Assembly (NCBI GenBank): GCA_035573855.1
Contig: DATLZU010000021.1
Location: 248,001-312,000 of the forward strand
Direction of reading: 5' to 3'
Origin: DATLZU01 sp035573855
GTDB lineage: Bacteria; Nitrospirota; Nitrospiria; Nitrospirales; Nitrospiraceae
Length of the DNA: 64,000 nucleotides
Shown here piece after piece: positions 27,223-39,423 of the stretch. Position 1 is the first letter of the stretch, and the number at the start of each line of letters is the position of its first letter. Position numbers and translations under genes: made by a program. The notes beneath the pieces were generated by a model, which did not search any database, was not told the DNA's origin, and saw only the letters and a list, made by a program, of their open reading frames with translations.

Positions 27223-27958
27223 GCACAACACCTACAGAAGCGGTAGCCGAGCTCAATGAGATGTGCATATCGACGCCCAGGCGAGTGGGACCGTACACAC
27301 CGGCATCAGAGCATGTTGGGATAGCCGGGAAACCGTGAGAAACGGATCGAGGCCAATGCCGGCCGTGGCGATGATCTGCGCCAGGCCGCCGAAGTTCTGG
27401 ACGCCGAATTTGTGCCGGGTGAAAGAATTCGAGTCCGGGTCCGGCATCAACGGTAAATAGGCCGCTGGGACTGCTCACGGCAAGGGCGGGGACCACCGTC
27501 ACCATGAGGCCGCTGGTGCCTGCCGGCACAAGCTGGCCCGCGCTGGCGATCAATCACGTTTCGAGCGTCCAACCTGAAGGCCAGTGTTGCCATCCCCAGG
27601 GGAGTCGCAGATGTGCCGCGATATCGTACATCTGAAAATTCTTCTGTTGTTCCTCGCCCAACGAAGAGTTGTCGCCCAAACCGTAGTGTGGACCGACCAA
27701 GGGCAGGGCCATTGGCTGGAGACTCGTCCGCGAACGGCGTCTCGATCGTGGCTCCGGGACGGGGACCGGTGCCGACAACGGCCAAGGAATCCGCCCAACC
27801 GGAAGAGAGGCAGACATGAAGGAGAAGCTACTAATGAGAAGAAGCCGCAGGTGAAGGCGTGTCGCAAGACGTGCAAGCGGGACCTTTTTGTCGGTGCTCG
27901 CGGGGGCGACGAGGCCGGTGATTGAAGTCGTGTCACTGGATGGAGTGTCACGATTCAA
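27223..27958 (-). pseudogene. Decayed PagL-like / acyloxyacyl hydrolase outer-membrane gene
   Basis: Reading minus, a frame starting at 27958 gives an outer-membrane-like protein (GPHYGLGDNSSLGEEQ, MYDIAAHLRLPWGWQHWP). It is interrupted by an in-frame TGA at 27556-27554 and continues in the same frame (LIASAGQLVPAGTSGLMVTV). It then switches frame for QNFGGLAQIIATAGIGLDPF and switches back for SDAGVYGPTRLGVDMH. In lipid A deacylases of this family the segment before SDAG/SNAG normally carries the catalytic His (H-x-S-N/D-A-G); here it is garbled. One nonsense change and two frameshifts make this a pseudogene unless the assembly is wrong. Confidence 0.55.
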
Positions 27959-28219
27959 TCGCAGTCTGAGTCAATCGTGGGAAACGTGGGAAGAGGAGCA
28001 TCGGGCATACCAAGCCGACCCGCGAGCAACGGGTTTTCGATTTCTGTGAAAGACCGGGCGCTGGCGTCGGCTCGAGCTGGTCGCAAAGCTCCTCCGTCGC
28101 CTAAGGTTGGTCAAAAATGTTCGTGCCGGTCGGAATTCCGGCAGGCCCATCTTGCAGTCGCCCCCCCCTTGAAGGGAAAGGGGAGGGTAGAGGAAGATGG
28201 GTCAAGCCCGTGGGACACC

Positions 28220-31200
28220 ATGAGCGCCAGCTTTCCTGACTCTCCACCGCCGCAGTTCACCGCTCAAGAGGCGCGTGTCATTGCACGCGAGCGCTTCGGC
28301 GTGAGCGCGACCCCTATCGCCCTGCCTAGTGAACGGGATCAGAACTTTCTGTTGGAGACCGAAGCTGGGCCGGAATTCGTGCTCAAGATTGCCAACGCCG
28401 CCGAAACGCGCACGGTCCTCGAGGCGCAGCATGCGGTGTTGGAATATCTAGCCGAAAATGCGCCGGCACTCAGATGCCCGCGGGTGCGGCGGACTACGAC
28501 GGGCGAGACGATCACGGCCGTCCAATCTGCTGACGGGACCGCGCATTTCGTTCACATGGTGACCTATCTGCCTGGCCATCTGTTGGTGGAGGTCGCTCCC
28601 CATTCGCCAGACTTGCTGCGGAGTCTCGGCGTTTTCTTTGGTCAACTTGATCGAACTCTGGCGGGTTTTTCTCATCCGGCGCTCAAGCGCACGCATCTCT
28701 GGGATCTCCGGCATGCCGCGTCCGTGGTGACCGAGCACGTTTCCTGGATTACCGACGCCTCACGCCGCGCCCTGGTCGAACGCTTCCTGGCACGGATCCG
28801 CGAACACGTCGAGCGGGCCTTGCCCACTCTGCGGACCAGCGTCATTCACCATGATGGGAACGACTACAACATTCTTGTCACTGGCATCGAGACGGGGGGT
28901 GAAGTCACTGGTCTCCTCGATTTCGGCGATTTGATCGACTCCTGCACGGTCTTCGAGGCGGCCGTCTGTGTCGCCTACGCTGTCCTCGGCAAATCGGATC
29001 CGGTGTCTGCGGCCGCGCAAGTCGTCGGCGGCTATCACGCCGCCTTTGCGTTAACCGAGGAGGAACTGGCGCTGCTTTACGATCTGGTTGCCTTGCGGCT
29101 CTGCACAAGCGCGGCGCTGGCGGCGTATCGCAAGATGCGGTTCCCTGAACAGACGTACCTGACCGTCTCCGAAGCGCCGGTGTGGGCGGCGCTCGACCGT
29201 CTGGCCGGGATCAGCCCGCGGCTGTTTCATTACTCGATGCGGGATGCTTGCGGCCTGCCCGCCTGCCCCCGAACGGCTGCGGTGGTGCGGTGGCTGGAGG
29301 CGAACGCGGAGACGTTCGGTCCGGTGGTCGAACCGGATCTTCGCAAGGGCGACTACGCGGTTGTGGATCTGACCCCCGGCGCGCCTGACTTTGCCGAGAT
29401 CGGCGACCTGACGGATACGCCGCGCTGGACCGATGCCATCTTTGGACGGATGGCGGCGAGCGGGGTCGGCGCCGGCATCGGACGGTACGGTGAGCCCAGG
29501 CGGAGTTACACTGGCGCGGCCTATCGGCCGGCTGAGACCGACGTCGAGGCATGGCGCACCGTGCACCTCGGAGTGGACGTGTTTCTCGCGCCCGGATCGC
29601 CCGTGTTCGCCCCGTTGGACGGCACGGTCCACAGTGTCGCCGACCATGCGCAGCCGCAGGATTACGGTCCGACAGTCATCCTGCGGCACGACGCGCCGGG
29701 TGCGGGTGAGTTCTTCACCTTGTATGGTCATTTGAGCCGGGCGTCGTTCAACGGGATGGCACCCGGCCGGCGGATTGCCAAGGGCGAACGCATCGGTTGG
29801 GTCGGCGATTCATCCGCCAACGGCAATTGGCCGCCGCACGTGCATGTTCAGCTCATCGTGGACCTGCTCGATTGGGCGGACAACTTTCCCGGTGTCTGCG
29901 CCGCGCGCGACTGGCGGCTGTGGCAGAGTCTCTGCCCGGATCCCAACCTGTTGCTGCGGATCCCCGATCTGTTGCCGCCAACCTCCGGGCGGAGCCCCGA
30001 GGCGCTCCTTGAGGCCAGGCGACGCTACCTTGGTCCCAACTTGAGTCTCAGCTACCGGCGTCCGCTCAAGATCGTGCAGGGATGGAAACAGTACCTGTAT
30101 GACCATCTGGGTCGCGAATATCTCGACTGCGCGAACAATGTCGCGCATGTGGGACATGGCCATCCGGCGGTGGTCCAGGCGGCGGCGCGGCAAATGGCCT
30201 TGCTCAACGTCAACACCCGCTATCTGCATGACCTTTTGGTGGAGTACGCGGAGCGTTTGTGCGCGACGCTACCAGAGCCGTTGCGCGTCTGCTATTTCGT
30301 GTGCTCCGGCAGCGAAGCGAATGAGTTGGCATTGCGCCTGGCGCGCGCCCATACACGGGGCACCGACGTGATCGTGCTGGACCATGCCTACCACGGCAAT
30401 ACGACCTCGCTGGTGGAGATTAGCCCGTACAAGTTCAACGGTCCCGGCGGCGCGGGCGCGCCGCCGCACGTCCACACGGTGCCAATGCCGGACGTCTATC
30501 GTGGTCCCTACCGAGCCGGTCCGGAGGCCGGCAAACGGTATGCCGCGCATGTCCGGGCGTCGCTTGAGCGGATCAAGCGGGGCAATCGGCGCCTCGCGGC
30601 GTTCATCTGCGAATCGCTGCCGAGCTGTGCCGGACAGATTGTCCTGCCGCCCGGTTACCTGCGTGAAGCCTATCAATTCGTCCGTCACGCCGGCGGGGTC
30701 TGCATTGCCGATGAGATCCAGGTCGGGTTCGGGCGGGTAGGCGCGCACTTCTGGGGCTTTCAACTGCAAGGCGTCGTGCCCGACATTGTGACGCTCGGCA
30801 AGCCGATCGGTAACGGCTATCCGATCGGTGCGGTGGTGACGACACCGCAGGTCGCGGCCTCTTTCGCCAACGGAATGGAATACTTCAACACGTTCGGCGG
30901 GAACCCCGTATCCTGCGCCGTGGGGTTAGCGGTGCTGGATGTGATCGCGCAAGAAAGATTGCAAGAACACGCGCGGGTGGTCGGGACCGCGCTGAAGGAA
31001 GGGCTGGCGGCATTGATGGCCCGTCACGCGCTGGTCGGAGATGTCCGAGGCGAAGGACTGTTTCTCGGCGTCGAGTTCGTTCGGGATCGGGACACGCGTG
31101 AACCGGCTGGCCTGGAAGCAGCCTACATCGCCGAGCGGCTGAAGGATCTGGGGGTGCTGATCGGCCTCGACGGGCCGTTCCGCAATGTGCTGAAAATCAA

Positions 31201-31303
31201 GCCGCCGATGGTCTTTTCCGCCGCCGACGCCGCGCGATTGCTGGCCTGTCTGGATCAAGTCCTGGCCGAGCCGCGACTCCGACTGCTCCGCAACCCGTTG
31301 TAA
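28220..31303 (+). CDS. APH kinase - M23 peptidase - class III aminotransferase fusion
   Basis: A 1027-residue three-part protein. Residues about 10-340 are an aminoglycoside/choline-type kinase (APH) with the catalytic loop HHDGNDYN near 210 and the metal site LDFGD near 233. Residues about 410-560 are an M23 metallopeptidase domain retaining all zinc ligands: H449-x3-D453 and H540-x-H542. Residues about 590-1025 are a class III PLP aminotransferase fold with the Schiff-base Lys861 in LGKPIGNGYPIG. The kinase plus phospholyase pairing matches hydroxylysine kinase with phosphohydroxylysine phospholyase, or ethanolamine-phosphate phospholyase; the role of an intact M23 domain between them is unclear. 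The ATG at 28220 is chosen since the frame upstream looks non-coding. Confidence 0.88.
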   Translation: MSASFPDSPPPQFTAQEARVIARERFGVSATPIALPSERDQNFLLETEAGPEFVLKIANAAETRTVLEAQHAVLEYLAENAPALRCPRVRRTTTGETITAVQSADGTAHFVHMVTYLPGHLLVEVAPHSPDLLRSLGVFFGQLDRTLAGFSHPALKRTHLWDLRHAASVVTEHVSWITDASRRALVERFLARIREHVERALPTLRTSVIHHDGNDYNILVTGIETGGEVTGLLDFGDLIDSCTVFEAAVCVAYAVLGKSDPVSAAAQVVGGYHAAFALTEEELALLYDLVALRLCTSAALAAYRKMRFPEQTYLTVSEAPVWAALDRLAGISPRLFHYSMRDACGLPACPRTAAVVRWLEANAETFGPVVEPDLRKGDYAVVDLTPGAPDFAEIGDLTDTPRWTDAIFGRMAASGVGAGIGRYGEPRRSYTGAAYRPAETDVEAWRTVHLGVDVFLAPGSPVFAPLDGTVHSVADHAQPQDYGPTVILRHDAPGAGEFFTLYGHLSRASFNGMAPGRRIAKGERIGWVGDSSANGNWPPHVHVQLIVDLLDWADNFPGVCAARDWRLWQSLCPDPNLLLRIPDLLPPTSGRSPEALLEARRRYLGPNLSLSYRRPLKIVQGWKQYLYDHLGREYLDCANNVAHVGHGHPAVVQAAARQMALLNVNTRYLHDLLVEYAERLCATLPEPLRVCYFVCSGSEANELALRLARAHTRGTDVIVLDHAYHGNTTSLVEISPYKFNGPGGAGAPPHVHTVPMPDVYRGPYRAGPEAGKRYAAHVRASLERIKRGNRRLAAFICESLPSCAGQIVLPPGYLREAYQFVRHAGGVCIADEIQVGFGRVGAHFWGFQLQGVVPDIVTLGKPIGNGYPIGAVVTTPQVAASFANGMEYFNTFGGNPVSCAVGLAVLDVIAQERLQEHARVVGTALKEGLAALMARHALVGDVRGEGLFLGVEFVRDRDTREPAGLEAAYIAERLKDLGVLIGLDGPFRNVLKIKPPMVFSAADAARLLACLDQVLAEPRLRLLRNPL

Positions 31304-31326
31304 CCATGCAACGCCTTGATCGGCAG

Positions 31327-32061
31327 CTACGAGAAGATCCAGTTCCACAGCGACGAAAGCCAGTTCAAAATGGACGAGAGCCAGGACTCCTCGGCCGACG
31401 CTGGTTGCGGCTGGGCCGGAGGGGTTACCGGCGGAGCTGGTTGTGCGGGCGGTTGCGTCTGTGGAGGTGGCTGCGGCGGGGGAACGGAGGCGATTGTTTC
31501 CGGTGGCGGAGTTGTCACGGGTGGAGCGGTCGCGGCAGGACCAGAACGCGGGGGCGGTTCGAATTGAGGAGGCGCTTGCGCCGCGGGCGGCTCGGACGCG
31601 GGGTCCGGCGTTCTGAGTTCTTTCTGGTAACGAGCGACAAGGGTTTGCAGAGCCCCGCGTTGTTTTTTCGCCTCGGCAACTTCGCGAGCCAATGTCCGCT
31701 GATCGTTCTGCAAGGCGGCGAGTTTTGCTCGAAGCGACGTCACCCTGACCCGAACTGCGTGCTGAAAACGGTCGGCGGCGTCTTTTTCGGCCTGAAGCCG
31801 CGCCAGGAGTTCTTTGAGTCGCCGGTCCTCCTGGTGGTTGATGGCTTGTAGCGCCTCCGCCTGCTGCTCCAACGCCTTGACCTCGGCTTGCGCCCGTTCG
31901 ACCTCGGCCAGCAGTGCGTCACGCTCTGCGGTCACGGCTTGGTAGGTGCGCTGGGTCACGCAGGCCGAGGTGGAGAAGAACAGGCTGCAGACCAGACCAG
32001 TGACGACGATCGAATGGCCGCCTGGAAAACGGGAAAGCGGCTGCACTGGATTCTTCGTCAT
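31327..32061 (-). CDS. Coiled-coil, proline-rich lipoprotein with Trp-rich tail
   Basis: A 244-residue lipoprotein. The export segment (about 16-33) ends in a lipobox-like FSTSAC with Cys34. Residues about 38-145 form a long coiled coil (AERDALLAEVERAQAEVKAL and onward). About 150-220 is extremely Pro-rich with repeated PPP and PPQ. The last 20 residues alternate Trp, Leu, Ile and Ser (SWLSSILNWLSSLWNWIFS), an amphipathic membrane-binding helix. The layout suggests a tether spanning from a lipidated N terminus across the periplasm to another membrane or protein. The stop is 23 bases from the stop of the fusion gene. The family is unknown. Confidence 0.75.
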   Translation of the reverse strand: MTKNPVQPLSRFPGGHSIVVTGLVCSLFFSTSACVTQRTYQAVTAERDALLAEVERAQAEVKALEQQAEALQAINHQEDRRLKELLARLQAEKDAADRFQHAVRVRVTSLRAKLAALQNDQRTLAREVAEAKKQRGALQTLVARYQKELRTPDPASEPPAAQAPPQFEPPPRSGPAATAPPVTTPPPETIASVPPPQPPPQTQPPAQPAPPVTPPAQPQPASAEESWLSSILNWLSSLWNWIFS

Positions 32062-32307
32062 GTCAGCCTCATCCTCTCAAGCCGCGCAATCCGTCGTGAT
32101 TCGCATCCCTTCTTCGTGTCGCCACGGCCCGGCTGTTCCCCGCGCGGGAGTTCCGCCAGCGCGGCTTCATCCCTCGTCTAACCCAAAGGATCGACTGCGA
32201 CCACGCTGGGAACTGCTTACGTGAAGATTCGAACATAGGGGAGGAGAATATGCCGTGATGGCCAAGAAGTCAATGAACGGCTGAAACGGCGTGGGCTGCA
32301 CAGCCGT

Positions 32308-33030
32308 CTATCCAGTTGTCGAATCGTCGTCGAACACGACGCGATACATGCCGAGCCAAAGACCGTGCCATTTGTCCATCGCCATGAGGGCGGCCGTGCG
32401 AATCATTTCTCGGTGCTCCTCCAGCTCCGCATACCCCGCCAGGGCGGTGCGAAGCCAGTCCCCGTGGTGCAGTTCCTCGAAGAGATGGGTTTCGAAAAAC
32501 TTGATGTCCTGCAGCGAGAGCTGAGGGCAGGTGAGCAACCCGCTGTAGAGATAGCGATACGTGAGGCCGGCCGTTGTCTCGATGCCGAACGAGGCGCCCA
32601 GCGCCGACGGCATGTCGCCGTGCAAGAACACCTCGCCGATGCCCTCGATATACGCCTGCGCCTCCGGGCAGAGCTGTTCCCGGGCGAGGACTTGGCGATC
32701 GATACCCAACCGATCTGTCAAACGCAACATCTGCGCCGCGTGGACGTCTTCCGGTACACCGTTGCCGTATTCCGAAAAGAGCACTCGCGCCAATTCCAGC
32801 CCGATCGCTTCGTCCTTGTCCGACAGATTGTACAGCAGGCCGATCAGAATCTTCCGAAACTGAATGCCGAACCGGTACCACTGGCGAGCGAATCGCCGAA
32901 GCTGGGCCTCGGTCACGCCGCGTTGGAACGCGTGGAAGAACGTGTTCATGTGGGCGGGATGGGCCTGCAGCTCTTGCTCCAAGGCGTCCAGGAAAACCAA
33001 GCCGGACCGATGCGTCACGGAGTGCGACAT
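32308..33030 (-). CDS. Haem-oxygenase-fold (CADD/PqqC/TenA-like) protein
   Basis: A 240-residue all-helical protein of the iron-containing redox enzyme group (PqqC/TenA/CADD fold). Candidate metal ligands are Glu and His in SEYGNGVPEDVH (spacing E-x8-H), Glu in GIETTAGL, and H-x3-E-x2-H in THLFEELHH. In Chlamydia CADD and its nitrifier relatives, a similar set binds a di-metal centre and makes p-aminobenzoate for folate. Here a Glu replaces the Asp of the last motif. Whether this is a pABA synthase is inference. The MSHSV start (33030) is used; a start at 33051 would add seven residues. Confidence 0.75.
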   Translation of the reverse strand: MSHSVTHRSGLVFLDALEQELQAHPAHMNTFFHAFQRGVTEAQLRRFARQWYRFGIQFRKILIGLLYNLSDKDEAIGLELARVLFSEYGNGVPEDVHAAQMLRLTDRLGIDRQVLAREQLCPEAQAYIEGIGEVFLHGDMPSALGASFGIETTAGLTYRYLYSGLLTCPQLSLQDIKFFETHLFEELHHGDWLRTALAGYAELEEHREMIRTAALMAMDKWHGLWLGMYRVVFDDDSTTG

Positions 33031-33067
33031 ACCTGAAGGTCTCTCCTTCACTAGAAAAGGGCGATCA

Positions 33068-33118
33068 GCTTCCCCCTCGCCCGGCTCTCCTCCTCAAGGG
33101 GGAGAGGGGGTGGAGGAG
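33068..33118. repeat. Dispersed palindromic element
   Basis: A C-rich half (CTTCCCCCTCGCCCGGCTCT) followed by a G-rich half (AAGGGGGAGAGGGGGTGGAG) with CCTCCTC in between. It resembles a related element at about 28150-28190 and, more loosely, the perfect CCCTCTCCC / GGGAGAGGG hairpin at 45376-45400. All lie between genes. They look like copies of a small dispersed palindrome family. Confidence 0.4.
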
Positions 33119-33141
33119 ACACTCTCAGCTTCGTTAAGCCG

Positions 33142-33603
33142 TCATGCGGCCCGACGGGCCGCCCCGGCCGCGCCCGGAAGCGGTTCTTGATACAACCAGG
33201 CACCCGCTTCGGTGGCGACCAGAAGTTCAACCAATCCGATCAGCATCGCGACAGATACCAGCCCGGCGGGGAACAAGCCCATCGGCATCCAGGTGAGCGT
33301 CGGCAGGCAGTAACCCAACAGCCAGACGGCGGTGCCTGCATACAAGGCCGTGACCGGGCCGGCTCCGTACCGCGGTCGAATGGATGCGTAGAACCACACT
33401 GCCAGGACTCCGTACACAAGCCCCAGGAAGATATAGAACACGCTTCGGGCCGGATTCTCCTCAAGGGGTTTGCCGAGCGCTTGCATGGCGTCGCGCCACT
33501 CCGAGCCCAAGAGCACGCCGTTGAGAAGCCACTGCACCACATCGATGATAAACCCCGCGACCAGCCCTCCCAAAAGAAGACGATACCAATTGATCTCTTT
33601 CAT
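33142..33603 (-). CDS. Four-helix membrane protein, unknown
   Basis: A 153-residue inner-membrane protein with four hydrophobic segments at about 8-30, 52-72, 80-100 and 108-130. The first begins LLLGGLVAGFIIDVVQWLLN. GGAGGACC lies just before the ATG at 33603, so the longer frame reaching 33924 is not used. The pattern resembles small DUF-type membrane proteins of bacteria but no family is certain. The next gene upstream on this strand encodes a GYD-domain protein. Confidence 0.7.
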   Translation of the reverse strand: MKEINWYRLLLGGLVAGFIIDVVQWLLNGVLLGSEWRDAMQALGKPLEENPARSVFYIFLGLVYGVLAVWFYASIRPRYGAGPVTALYAGTAVWLLGYCLPTLTWMPMGLFPAGLVSVAMLIGLVELLVATEAGAWLYQEPLPGAAGAARRAA

Positions 33604-33707
33604 GGCGGTCCTCCTTTCCTCGCTTACATGGCAAGGCCCTGTCCAGATGTTCTGGGCGTGTTGAGCCACACCATCGTGCGAATCTCTTGTGACTTGAAAC
33701 GATCGCC

Positions 33708-34004
33708 TTACATCTCTTTCGCGAGCTGGACATAGCGATGGTACGGAAGCAGCGTCCAAGTTTCCGCGGAGAGTGCGCCAAGGGATAAGCTGATCATCGC
33801 CACTTTTGCCGCTTCTTCCTCGTTCGCCGCCTCGTAGAGATCCAGGAAATCGTGTGGCCCCAGCACCAGGTAATGAGACAGCCACTTGACACCGGGGCAT
33901 TTCACCTTGACCTGGTTCATCCATTGCTTCCCATGCTCTTCCCGGAATTTAGGATCACGCGCCTCCTCCGGCGCCAACTTGGTAAGTAATGCAAAAGTCG
34001 GCAT
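33708..34004 (-). CDS. GYD-domain-like protein
   Basis: A 98-residue protein matching the small GYD / dimeric alpha-beta barrel group: MPTFALLTKLAPEEARDP at the start, a central VKWLSHYLVLGPHDFLDLYE strand-loop-helix, and ALSAETWTLLPYHRYVQLAK at the end. In GYD proteins the Gly-x-x-Asp motif reads GxYD; here it is GPHDFLD. These proteins are thought to be dimeric, with no agreed function. It is the upstream neighbour of a membrane protein gene. Confidence 0.72.
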   Translation of the reverse strand: MPTFALLTKLAPEEARDPKFREEHGKQWMNQVKVKCPGVKWLSHYLVLGPHDFLDLYEAANEEEAAKVAMISLSLGALSAETWTLLPYHRYVQLAKEM

Positions 34005-34345
34005 GGCGTCCTCCCTGCTTTCGCAATAGCCGGCAGCACATAGCGAACAGCCAGTCGTTTCATTCCCTGTTTTCCCCTTCCCCTTTTTCTTTTTTTATTT
34101 AAAAGGGGGGCTCGGGGAAGGGGGATTTTCATCCTGTAGGGTGGCCGCCTGTCGGCCATGATGACTAGATGACTATTAGCTATAGTTGTTTGCAATGTGC
34201 TTTCTTTTGCTTCGGAAAGGATAGCAGTATGCTACGCCGGATGATTGTGGAAGCCAAGAGGCCTTCTTGCAGCGTGTGCAAGGCGGTGGTTGGAGGGGTA
34301 ACGCGACGGTTGGGACCGGCTGCCCGATTTGGCTACACTATTTCG
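34005..34345. other. Intergenic stretch with C-rich/G-rich palindrome
   Basis: No supported gene. At about 34071-34127 a C-rich run (CCTTCCCCTTTTTC) is followed after an AT-rich loop by a G-rich run (AAAAGGGGGGCTCGGGGAAG), capable of a long imperfect hairpin. It lies between divergent genes, so it is not an obvious terminator for either. A frame from 34169 extends the next gene but its first 59 codons look non-coding. Confidence 0.4.
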
Positions 34346-34933
34346 ATGGCGTTAGTCCTTCCTCAAATCTGCGAGCGTGCGCTGCTGGAACGTTTTCTCA
34401 GAGCTGAGGCCATGGCGCTCTGGTCGGTTCGTTCCGCGCAGGCGCGGGATGTGCCCCCGCATGCGCTGAGCTTCCTGCATCGACATGAAGAAGACGAACG
34501 GACGCACCTCCGGCAGTTTGAAATGTTGCTGGGCATGTCTTCATGGGAGCGGACGAACCCCCCGCGGGTGCCCAGCCAGTGGTGGGCGTTGGCTGTGCGT
34601 CTGTACGGATACGAAGCGCTGGGGCTGGAATTCGCGAAGCTCCTGGCCGGAGTCCGGCCGGATTTGGCGTCGATTCTGGCGGACGAGGAAGCGCACGTCG
34701 GGTTTTTCGAGCGGGAGATCCGTGCCATTCTGGCCGGCGGCGACGGAGCAGCGCAGGGGGCGCGGACGGCCGCTCGGGCATGGTGGAAACAGCTGCCGCG
34801 GACGGTAGACCGCTACCTGGGCGACGAGAGCTTGGTTCCGTATCGAGCCGTCCTCCGCCGAGAAATCCTAGGCTCCATCAAACGGCGGTTGACCGTGCTC
34901 GGATTGTTGGAGGGAACGGCCGAGTCTTCGTAA
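34346..34933 (+). CDS. Ferritin-like helical protein
   Basis: A 195-residue helical protein with two ferritin-type iron motifs: a Glu about 28 residues before HEEDERTHLRQFE (E-x2-H) in the first half, and LGLEFAKLL then ADEEAHVGFFER (E-x2-H) in the second half, spaced as in four-helix-bundle diiron proteins. The N-terminal ERALLERFLRAEAMALWSV helix supplies the first Glu. It could store iron or be an oxidase. An in-frame region upstream lacks protein-like composition, so ATG 34346 is chosen. It is convergent with accA. Confidence 0.68.
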   Translation: MALVLPQICERALLERFLRAEAMALWSVRSAQARDVPPHALSFLHRHEEDERTHLRQFEMLLGMSSWERTNPPRVPSQWWALAVRLYGYEALGLEFAKLLAGVRPDLASILADEEAHVGFFEREIRAILAGGDGAAQGARTAARAWWKQLPRTVDRYLGDESLVPYRAVLRREILGSIKRRLTVLGLLEGTAESS

Positions 34934-34953
34934 AACGAACTAGCCCGGTTCAG

Positions 34954-35922
34954 CTACGCGCTCGCCGGGGCAAGTCCGCTGACTGCGCCGATCTTGCGGT
35001 ATTTCTGTTCTCGTTGGGCGAGGAGTTGGTCGACGGGGATCGTCTCCAGCTCGCTGAAGCAGGCGGTGAGGGCTTTGGCGAGACGGTCGGCGACGAAGCG
35101 GGGGTCACGGTGGGCGCCGCCGATCGGCTCCGGGATGATGCCGTCGATCACCCCGAGTTGCAGCAGGTCATTGGCCGTCATTTTCAGGGCAGCGGCCGCG
35201 TCGGGCACCTTGGCCGGATCATCCCACAGGATGGCTGCGCAGCCTTCCGGTGAAATCACCGAATAGACGGCGTGTTCCAGCATCAGCACCCGGTCGGCGA
35301 CGCCGAGCGCCAGGGCTCCGCCGCTTCCGCCTTCGCCGATGACGACGGAGACGATCGGGACTGTCAGCCGTGACATGACGTAGAGGTTGCGCGCGATGGC
35401 TTCGGCCTGACCCCGTTCCTCGGCTCCGATCCCGGGATAGGCGCCGGGCGTGTCAATGAATGTGACGATCGGGCGCCCGAATTTTTCAGCCATCTTCATC
35501 AGGCGCAACGCCTTCCGATAGCCCTCCGGATTCGGCATCCCGAAATTGCGCTGCATCCGTTCTTTCAGCGTCTTGCCTTTCTGATGTCCAATCACCATGA
35601 CAGATCGGCCGTTGAACCGGGCGAAGCCGCCCACGATGGCGCGGTCGTCGCCGAAAAGCCGGTCGCCGTGGAATTCCAAAAATTCCCGACACAGTTCGTT
35701 CACATAGTCGAGGGTGGTCGGGCGCTGAGGATGGCGGGCGAGCTGGGTTCGCTGCCAAGGGGTGAGATTGCCGTACAGCTCGTGCTCGACTTGGGCCAGC
35801 TTGGCGCGGAGTTTGCGGATTTCTTCCTGCGTGGAGGATTTGGGCCCGTTGGCGGCCGCCAGTTTCTCGATCCGTTCTTCGATCTCGCGGATCGGCTTTT
35901 CAAATTCAAGGTAGTCTCTCAT
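34954..35922 (-). CDS. accA: Acetyl-CoA carboxylase carboxyltransferase subunit alpha
   Basis: Carboxyl-transferase alpha subunit of acetyl-CoA carboxylase, which together with AccD transfers CO2 from carboxybiotin to acetyl-CoA in the first committed step of fatty acid synthesis. The 322-residue length and motifs fit AccA: the N-terminal coiled region (FEKPIREIEERIEKLAA), GRSVMVIGHQKG, FIDTPGAYPGIGAEERGQ, and VIGEGGSGGALALGVAD. It follows dnaE by 45 bases on the same strand, the same dnaE-accA pairing seen in many Proteobacteria. Confidence 0.96.
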   Translation of the reverse strand: MRDYLEFEKPIREIEERIEKLAAANGPKSSTQEEIRKLRAKLAQVEHELYGNLTPWQRTQLARHPQRPTTLDYVNELCREFLEFHGDRLFGDDRAIVGGFARFNGRSVMVIGHQKGKTLKERMQRNFGMPNPEGYRKALRLMKMAEKFGRPIVTFIDTPGAYPGIGAEERGQAEAIARNLYVMSRLTVPIVSVVIGEGGSGGALALGVADRVLMLEHAVYSVISPEGCAAILWDDPAKVPDAAAALKMTANDLLQLGVIDGIIPEPIGGAHRDPRFVADRLAKALTACFSELETIPVDQLLAQREQKYRKIGAVSGLAPASA

Positions 35923-35967
35923 AGGCCCTCATGGAATGGAGGCAATCGGCGGGAGACAAAAGCCCGC

Positions 35968-39423
<3,456 letters not shown>

